From: Scenedesmus sp. ARA3
Lineage: Eukaryota; Chlorophyta; Chlorophyceae; Sphaeropleales; Scenedesmaceae
Length of the DNA stretch: 64,000 bases
Assembly (NCBI GenBank): GCA_004335835.1
Contig: RWJK01001695.1
Location: 99,312-163,311, forward strand
Reading direction: 5' to 3'
Below, piece by piece: positions 56,331 to 64,000 of the stretch (within the stretch, counting starts at the first letter, position 1; the number at the start of each line of letters is the position of its first letter). The notes beneath the pieces are model-generated. The model did not search any database, had not been told where the DNA came from, and was given only the letters and a program-made list of their open reading frames with translations. A program made the translations under genes and the position numbers.

Positions 56331-58677
56331 GATCTGAGCGTCACTTGGTCAACATTCTGTCATCACTCAGTCACCATTACGTCACTTTCCAGCCATCACC
56401 ACAGCCGAGGAGGGACACGCCACAACCTGCAAGTTGTTTGGACTTCAGCGCGGGCTGCTTTGGTGGGTGAAGGCCTCATCTTGACATAACAGCGGCTGGA
56501 AGTGGCTGGCTACAACATTTGCACATTGGCGCAGCCACTGGCGCTTCGTTATCGTATGATAATAACACCGTTCAAGCCACTGGCACTTGCACTGCAGAAG
56601 TTGCACTGGAGGTGAGGCTGCTGCTGTTGTTGCTGCCTGTCAGGGGAATTTGCTGTGCGGGTCTTGCATGTCACGCTGCATGCGGTGTGGTGGATGTGCT
56701 TGGTGCTGCTTATGTACATGTGAACCATGCAGCGGCAGCAGCTGCAGCTGCAGATGCTGCTTGCAAGCCTGCGCAGTTGCCTGCAGCTTGCAGAGTGTTG
56801 ACCCAGCCGTCACCACAATCTGCCAGCATGACTTAGTGGCCTCGTATGCAGCAGCAGCAAGAAGCTAATCATAGTGGTTTGTTCATCTGACGTGCTGGCA
56901 CGTCGCTCTTCTTCTTCTTGCAGGCCAGTTGCTTTGCCAGCTGCCAATCGGCAGTGCCCTCGTTCAGCATGCTTTACCACCACAAGCATGAAGTGATGAA
57001 GCATGAAGGTGGCCCCAGTGATGGCAGTTGCACAGCTGGACAGGAGCTGGCGCTGTTTGGTTTGAATTTGAATGTGAATATACAAAGCCGGAGATGCCCA
57101 CTGGCCCTGGCAGTCTCTGTTGAGTATCCCTGCGCTGCAGCTGCAGCTGCAGGCCTAGGCTGTGGCAGTTTCTTTTTAGTGTCCCTGGGCTGCAGCTGCA
57201 GGCCTAGGCTGCGCAACTGCTGGGCGCCTCAGGCGCAGTGCCTGACAGGAGCTATGCAGCACTGCACTGGTGGCACCAAGAGCACAGTGCTGCATCGGCA
57301 CCGCAGGCATTGGCATGTTAGCATGCCATGCAGGGCTGCTGCAGGACGCACTAGGAGCAGCATACTCAGTCAAAGCCTCATGAAGTGGCTTGTGATTGTG
57401 CCAAAATTGCGCGCTGCCGCACACATGGCATGTTGCTGCTCGCAAGATACATTGGATGTGGTGGGAACTGCTCGTTGTTCACCCACAGCAGGCACTTATG
57501 GCTGTCAACACCTGTATGTCGATGTCGCATACTGCTCCGTGCAGCACGTGGGTGTAACTGTTACATTCACTGAACAGGGACGCTGAGTGTGCACACTCAA
57601 TACAGGTTGACCCGTCACCCTGTACGTGCGGGCATACTGCACAGCAACCTTGCGTAACCATGGCTGCTGGATGGCTAGTAGTGTGCTGCATTGCACATAG
57701 TTGGCGTTTTAAGGCGTCCACAGTGTGTATCGGCACCCATACCTTTATCTGGACGTGCATCACCACGGCTGCCACAGTGCACTGAACGTGTTGACCGTGG
57801 TTACACCTGTGCTTGTCTGCTGGAACTCTTCAATCAGGAGGAGGATCATATGTAAGCTGAAATTATGGAAAATGTAACGCGCCGAGTGGTGAGAGCCTAA
57901 AATTGCAGCAATGACGCTGTCGCTGCACCCAGTTCTGTCACCGGACCGGTGACAATGGCACACGCGTCGCTCCGCCTGCCACAACCCACGTGGGGTTGTT
58001 TTATTGCATCTAAGCTCTTGTAAATCACTTTTGGGCATTGCCGTGCTGACTACACACCGTTTAGGCTCAACCGTCAAGCAGGCTGAGCTCGCCTGCTGAG
58101 GAGAGGGAGCAGCTGGAGAGTAGGATTACTGCTATCCTTCTCACAGGTATGTCGAATCTTATTATCGTACAGCATGGCGAGGTGCCACTGGAGTTGCGAG
58201 ACAGCAGCTGCGTGTATCCCCAGGAGTGTGTTGCCTCGCCCTTGAAGAGAAATGTGATTCAGTGACTTTGATTGCTTACCGGCATTGCAATGATTCTTTT
58301 GCATGGTGCAAACCAGCAGTTCCATGAGTTTGGCGCCTTCACCTGCTGCTTGCTTCCGGGTCTGCCTTTTGTGCACCATGCATGCCAGCATCATCCAGCT
58401 GATGCAAACATACATACACAAGCCCATTAGATCTGTTCCGCTGTATGACTATCAGCAGTGTTGCTGCTTCAGCATCCAGTAGCTGCAAGCACCTCCACTC
58501 ACTCTTGCAGGCATCCTGCTGCTGCTACAAACCCTTTCATCCTGTTGACCATGCACTTGCAGGAGACCACAACCAGCTCAGACCTGCAGAGCGGGTCTCA
58601 TTATCCAGGCGGCAGCTGCAGCAGCAGCGATGCCTCGGCACAACAGCAGCGCCTGCAGGCAGCGGCAGCACCTCAAC
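56331..58677. other. Intergenic; one open frame of unknown status
   Basis: A 222-codon plus-strand frame (56918-57586) begins right after a TTCTTGCAG acceptor-like site (ASCFASCQSAVPSFSMLYHH) and is fairly rich in Cys and His. No domain is recognised. A 56-bp tandem duplication with GCTGCAGGCCTAGGCTG lies inside it at 57140-57212. It may be an unrecognised gene. Confidence 0.35.
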
Positions 58678-59528
58678 ATGCTGCTGCTGCTGCCAGCACT
58701 TGCCGTCAGCACAGCACACTTTGCAGCAGCAAGCATCAGCATCGACAGCTTTTCACACGAGCAGCTACAGCAGTACATACTCGACCTGCACAGCAACTCT
58801 ACAGTACTTAATGCAGAGCTTCTAGAGGACCCTCACCTCCCAAGCAGCAGCAGCAGCGGCAGACAGCTGCTGGCAATGCAGGCGCAGAAATGGGCTATGT
58901 ATCAGCAGCAGGGGAGGTATGCCGTCATCAAGAACCCTAGCATGCCAGGTGGGTGCTGCAGGAGGCTTGCAGCAGCAGGAGCAGCAGCAGCAATCACCGC
59001 AGCCTGGTGCCAGCATAAGAGGCGTATTTCACCAAGCTGGCACATAGTGTAACATGGCATATAGCAGCAGTAGCAGAGTGCAGTGGTGAGCAGCTGTAGT
59101 GTCTAGCATGATTGACAGAGGCAGCGGCATAGCTGGCGAAGTAGTGCACGAGGCTAACATAGTGGCTGCGGCAATGGCTGCAGCTGCATCAGACAGAAGC
59201 AGGCATGCATTTAATGAAGCCATCTGCAGAGCTCTTGGGGGCACGGTTTGCCTTATCAAACGTTGATGTGACAGCGCAGTGTGACACGAGGGGTCGCTGT
59301 TTCAGCTACCCGCAGATGGTATCAGCAGCAGGAGGGCGCACAGCAAGCGCGGATTGATGGCTAAGCAGTGGCCGAAGCAGCTGTGTATCACATGCTCAAC
59401 AGCTAATATGCTTGTGTAGGTGCCGCAGCAGCTGCATGCAGCGGCGCCCGCAGATGCAAGGCAGCAGCAGCAGCAGCAGCAATGGCAGCATCGGTCGCTC
59501 CAGCAGCTTGTGGTAACCCAGCAACAGC

Positions 59529-59573
<45 letters not shown>

Positions 59574-62500
59574 GCGATGCATGATGGGTGACAGCACAGC
59601 AACAGCAAACCTTACCCGGCACCTACTGTTCCTCTCTGTGTGTGCACCCCTTCCTTTTTCCCTGCAACAAACGGCAACAGCAGCACCGGCCAGGTGGCAA
59701 TCCATTTGGTGCTGCTGCCGTACTTGAGCTAACCACACAACACCTGACCTTCCCACCTGCATCTATATGTGCCTTTTTTCCCCTGCAACAGACGGCCGCA
59801 GCAGCACCGGCCAGGTGGCCATTCACTCGGTGCTGCTGCCGTACTCCTACAAAGTGCTGCTGTTCGGGCGCAACCTGCCGAAGAGTGGCCCCAAATCAAC
59901 GCCGGAGCCGGGCGTTGGCGGCAATGTGTCTACGGTGTACGATGTGACGAGCGGGACGTACGTTGTTACGCCGAACTACGAGACGCTGTTCTGCGCAGGC
60001 CATACGGTGAGAGAGGGTCCCAAAATGCAGTGCTCTGCTGTGCTGGTCACACTGTGAGATGCAGTTGTCATGTATGGGCCACAGGTTCAGGTTTGCCAAA
60101 GTAGCATCTTCTTGAAGTGACTGATCTTGCTGTCATGCTGCTCCTGCCGCCGCTCATGCGTTTACTGTGCCGCCTCCATTGCACACAAACACACAACACA
60201 TGCCTGGACACCAGACGATGTCGGATGGCAACGTGGTTGCTGCTGGAGGTGACATGGGTTTTGGCTACGATTGGATGAAGGAGGGGCGCGACGTGGTGCG
60301 CATCTTTTACCCGAGCAGCAACAAGTGGGAGACGCTGCCGGGCGTGAAGCTGTCAGAATACCGCTGGTACCCAACACAGGTGAGCGTGAAGTTTGCTGTG
60401 AACCATGTGTGTGAAGTTTGCCGTGAACTTCCTTTTGTGTTTTGTATCGGGCGACATGACAGCTGTATGAAACAATCTGGCTGCCTGATGACAGGGTGAT
60501 CATCTTGAATCCAGCGGCTTACTGGATGCAGACATATGAGAGTCCTTCTCCCGCTTTGATCTGACGCAACAGCTGGTGATGGACCTTTTGTCTGTCTGCG
60601 CTGCGCTGCCTGCAGGTGAACCTGCCTGACGACAGGGTAATCATTGTGAGCGGCTTCTTGGACGACCCTGCAAGGCAGACCGGCAAGCCGGCGCCCTCCA
60701 TTGATGTGTTTGACTACAAGTCAAAGAGGTGAGCCTACCGTACCTGGTAGTTGATCATGCAATTGCACTCGAAATTTCTGTAGAAGTGATCTGGCAACAT
60801 CTGTAGCATGGTTTGGCCTCAACATGCCGCTGTGTGCCACTGCAGCTCGTATCACAGGGTGCTGCATGTTGTGTGTCAGCCACAGTTCCCTGCAACCCCT
60901 GACTGCTGCTGCATGCTGCTTCAACGTCACCACCACCCATGCCGCATTGCGGTGCGCAAATCTTGCTATGATTTGGCACGCGCTTCTTCACCAACATCAC
61001 CCCTGCCAACACCAACCAGGTTACATTGTTATGTCATTGTGTCACTTTGTCGTTGCAGCATCGTGGTGCGCAAGTCGCGCTATGACCTGGGCAAGAGCTT
61101 TTTCACCAACATCACCCCAGGCTACCAGCTGTACCCCGCGGTCTTCCTCATGAACTGGGTGGACCCAGCCAAGCCAGGTGCGTCTTGTTGAATTGTAACA
61201 CCGATGTAACACTAATGTAACAATTATGTAGCAAACATCACTGCTGGCCACCAGCTGTACCCCGCGGTCTTCTTCATGAACTGTGTGGACCCAGCCAAGC
61301 CAGGTGCGTCACGTGACAACGTAGCAACAGTGTAACAGCTATGTGTCAAACATCGTACATGTATGCAACCAGTCAGTACCCTGCGCTGCTCCATCGTTGT
61401 ATAACATCCCACCACCCCTTAAAAATCAAACTACTGGTTGTTGTTCATGCACAACACTGCCCTGCACTGCCCTGCCGCTGTTCCACCCGTGCGGACGACT
61501 GGTTCCTGTTCATGTACACCTGCAACAACACGCACTCGCTGTCACCCTCAAACATCATTCTATCGTACACCAAAACAACACCCTGCTCTGCTCTGCCCGC
61601 TGCATCACCCACATGCAGACGACTGGTTCCTGTTCATGTACACCTGCCGTACCGGCCAAATCGTGCGTTTCACCAGCGACAACAACTTCATCCCAATGTG
61701 GAACATGCCCGGCCTGCCCATCGACAACATGTGCACGTCTTTCAGCGCCATGGGCAGCGCGGTGATCCTGCCGCTGCGCCCAGCCAAGGGCTACGAGTTC
61801 GAGGTGGCCATCTTTGGCGGAGGCACGCAGGTGGGTGACATGTATGCAGTTGTGTTGATGACAGGTCAATGTAACAAGGAGGCATGCATATGTTACATAT
61901 GATATGTATGCTGTATGCGCCCTGCCAAGGGCTACGAGTTTGAGGTGGCCATCCTTGGCGGAGGCACACAGGTGCGTGTCATGTTGTTACATTGCGGTGT
62001 GTTAGCCTGCCATGCCACTAACAGTCCCGACACAAGGCCCACATCTTCAACATGATGTTTGCAAAAGGTCGGTGATCGTAAGCATTGCCGTGGAGTGCAA
62101 GCGCTGCTGCTGTATGCCCTGTGGGCCAGCCTGACATCCATGGTGCGCTTATTGGACGCATGCTTTTTCCTGTATGCCCTGCGCCTTACTCTGATTGTTC
62201 AAATATTGTTCCTCAACCCCGCAGGGCAAGGGCATGGATTGCAAGGGCGTCTGCAACGCCCCCGCAACCAAGACAATCTTCTGCATGCAGCCATGCATAA
62301 ACCTACCACATGCCCTTAACCCCAAAACCTGAAACTTTTGTCATTTTCTGCATTCCGCCTTGCATTGCAGGGCAAGGGCATGGACTGCAAGGGCGCCTGC
62401 AATGCGCCCGCAGCCAAGACCATCTTCAGCATGCGCCATACCTCAATCCACCACATGCCCTCAACCCCAAAACTTGAAATCTTTGACCTTTTCTGCATTC

Positions 62501-63862
62501 CGCCTTGCAGGGCAAGGGCATGGACTGCAAGGGCGTCTGCAACGCCCCCGCAGCCAAAACCATCTTCCGCATGCGGCTGCCCAAAGCTTCTGAGGCCCTG
62601 AACCTCAAAACCTAAAAATCAAGGTTGAATCCCTGAACCTCAAAACCTAACATTCACCATTCCTGTGTTGTTCTGCAGGGCAAGGGCATGGACTGCAAGG
62701 GCGTGTGCAACGCCCCTGCAGCCAAGACCATCTTCCGCATGCGGCTGCCCAAAGCTTCAGAGGCCCTAAACCTCAAAACCTCAAACTCATCTCTCTGTTT
62801 TTTTGCCATCCTTTGCAGGGCAAGGGCATGCACTGCAAGGGCGTGTGCAATGCCCCCGCAGCCAAGACCATCTTCCGCATGCGGCTTACCTGAACCCACC
62901 ACATGCGCGAAGCTTTAAGACCCAACACTTTTCAACTTTTGAACCTGCAATGCTCTGCAGGGCAAGGGCATGGACTGCAAGGGCGTCTGCAGCGCCCCCG
63001 CAGCCAAGACCATCTTCCGCATGAGGCTGCCCAAAGCTTCTGAGGCCCTGATTCTCAAAACCCAAGAAGCAAGGTTGAATGCCTGAACCTCAACACCTAA
63101 CATTCACCATTTCTGCATTGTTTTGCAGGGCAAGGGCATGGACTGCAAGGGCGTCTGCAACGCCCCCGCAGCCAAGACCATCTTCCGCATGCGCCTGCCC
63201 AAAGCTTCAGAGGCGCTGAAAGGAAACTGGCCCAAGGATTGGGTCTGGAGCGGCAACCAGAAGTACGAGGAGATGCCCTTCCCCCGTGTGTTTGCGGATG
63301 CGGTGCTGCTGCCGAATGGCAAGATTGTGGTGCTTAACGGCGCGCAGCGCGGTGTGCCGGGCGGTGGCATTGATGGCGGCAGCACGGCCAAGGAGGGGGC
63401 GTATACGGCGATTGTGTATGATCCGGAGGCGCCGAGTGGGCAGCGCATCAGCACACTGGCGACCAGCGGCATCCACAGGTGAGCTTTTACTTCTTCTGTG
63501 AACAGCGTTGTTGTTGTTTGCATGTACGAGGGTTGGTAAGCAGCATGCACGCCGCATGCCCCGAGCCGCGGGCAGCGCATGAGCAGACTGGCGACCAGCA
63601 GCATTTACAAGCTAGGCACATTGTTATTGTTGATCAAGCATGTGTGCTGTTATTTATTATGTGCTTGTAGCAGTGCAACAATGGATCACGAGGTACGCCG
63701 CTTGAGCACACCAGCACGTTGCCTGTTGTCCCTGTTACTTACCGCTGTGTGCGCCGCTTGCCCTGCTGCAGGTACTACCACTCCAACGCGCTGCTGCTGC
63801 CCAGCGGAGACATCTGGGTGGCTGGCAGCGAGCAGGCAGACTGCCTGGACAGCTGCGCCTCG
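58678..63862 (+). CDS. Secreted glyoxal/galactose-oxidase-like copper radical oxidase (3' end outside window)
   Basis: Eight exons fit in phase: 58678-58948, 59792-60006, 60215-60379, 60616-60728, 61059-61177, 61619-61830, 63129-63478, 63772-63862 (512 residues so far; the gene runs off the right edge). The N-terminus MLLLLPALAVSTAHFAAA is a signal peptide (an ATG at 58630 would add 16 residues). Kelch-type repeats follow. The active-site residues of the family are present: Cys158 in LFCAGHT (Tyr-Cys crosslink), Tyr214 in RWYPTQ, and Tyr484-His485 in RYYHS, the copper ligands. The family oxidises aldehydes or alcohols with O2 and makes H2O2, usually outside the cell or in the wall. The remaining copper histidine would lie in the missing part. 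Introns 1 and 3-6 all contain partial exon copies, and a copy of the exon 8 end begins beyond its donor. Confidence 0.93.
59655..59870 (+). repeat. Oxidase exon 2 start repeated
   Basis: An upstream copy at about 59660-59728 (NGNSSTGQVAIHLVLLPY then stop) precedes the real exon at 59792 (DGRSSTGQVAIHSVLLPY). The period is about 130 bp. Confidence 0.88.
60945..61320 (+). repeat. Oxidase exon 5 duplicated on both sides
   Basis: An acceptor-side copy lies at about 60945-61010 (RIAVRKSCYDL ... FTNITP). A donor-side copy lies at about 61230-61305 (ITAGHQLYPAVFFMNCVDPAKPG then GTGCGT). The real exon is 61059-61177. Flanks around the donor copies share TGTAACA motifs. Confidence 0.9.
61485..61985 (+). 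repeat. Oxidase exon 6 duplicated on both sides
   Basis: The start of exon 6 (DDWFLFMYTC) is copied at about 61494-61532, and the end (PAKGYEFEVAILGGGTQ then GTGCGT) at about 61918-61975. Confidence 0.9.
62205..63215 (+). repeat. Oxidase exon 7 start repeated seven times
   Basis: The acceptor plus about 85 bp (GKGMDCKGVCNAPAAKTIFR with MRLPKASEAL) starts at 62225, 62371, 62511, 62679, 62819, 62961 and 63129. Spacings are 146, 140, 168, 140, 142 and 168 bp. Only the last runs into GNWPKDWVW and the rest of the exon. All seven keep a TGCAG acceptor. Confidence 0.95.
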
Positions 63863-63965
63863 GTGAGCACACTGGTTTGTTTGCATTTGAAGTTTTGAAC
63901 GTTGTGTGAACCGATTGTATGCGTGCAAAGCAGGCAGACTGCCTGGACAGCTGTGCCTCGTGAGC
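63825..63965 (+). repeat. Oxidase exon 8 end repeated
   Basis: The end of exon 8 (QADCLDSCAS then GTGAGCAC) recurs at about 63930-63965, after which the window ends. Confidence 0.85.
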
Positions 63966-64000
63966 ACGTTGATTTGTAGGAGTTTAAACGCTGCTTGAAT

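Overview
The window is nuclear DNA of an intron-rich green alga. Plastid and secretory proteins, GT-AG introns, very dense CAG/CTG runs (polyGln, polyAla, polySer, polyLeu) and a plant/algal gene set point to a chlorophyte. A Scenedesmaceae-like chlorophycean is my inference from style, not proven. Gene models were built by hand from donors, acceptors and phase. Seven models run from a plausible ATG to a stop with every junction in phase: coiled-coil protein, LysM, SET, SDR, kinase, ARL16 and the + strand copy of the paralogue pair. The other five are partial or have an uncertain end.

Layout: 1-478, 3' part of a Cys-rich exon (+). 2990-3820, small plastid-targeted protein (+). 5780-10142, MYND zinc-finger protein (-). 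10155-15225, large coiled-coil protein (-). 17655-20920, plastid LysM membrane protein (-). 21228-27981, SET-domain methyltransferase (+), divergent from the LysM gene. 28620-30824, membrane-anchored short-chain dehydrogenase (+). 32995-37033, Ala/Arg-tailed protein (-). 40940-48145, myristoylation-motif GAF-PAS-like protein kinase (-). 48886-51095, ARL16-like GTPase (+), divergent from the kinase. 52248-55521, a paralogue of the 33-37 kb gene in inverted orientation (+). 58678 to beyond the right edge, secreted glyoxal/galactose-oxidase-like copper radical oxidase (+).

The most unusual property is shared by almost every gene. The edge of an exon together with adjacent intron or 3' UTR is tandemly repeated 2-8 times, in units of about 90-265 bp. 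Copies of exon starts lie upstream of the real exon, each with its own AG acceptor. Copies of exon ends lie downstream, often with their own GT donor. Copies of the last coding bases plus stop lie beyond the stop. The paralogue pair differs in intron positions exactly where such arrays sit, which suggests that tandem duplication is making or lengthening introns here.

The genes do not form one pathway. They are independent housekeeping, signalling and secreted functions. The two divergent pairs (LysM/SET and kinase/ARL16) may share promoters.
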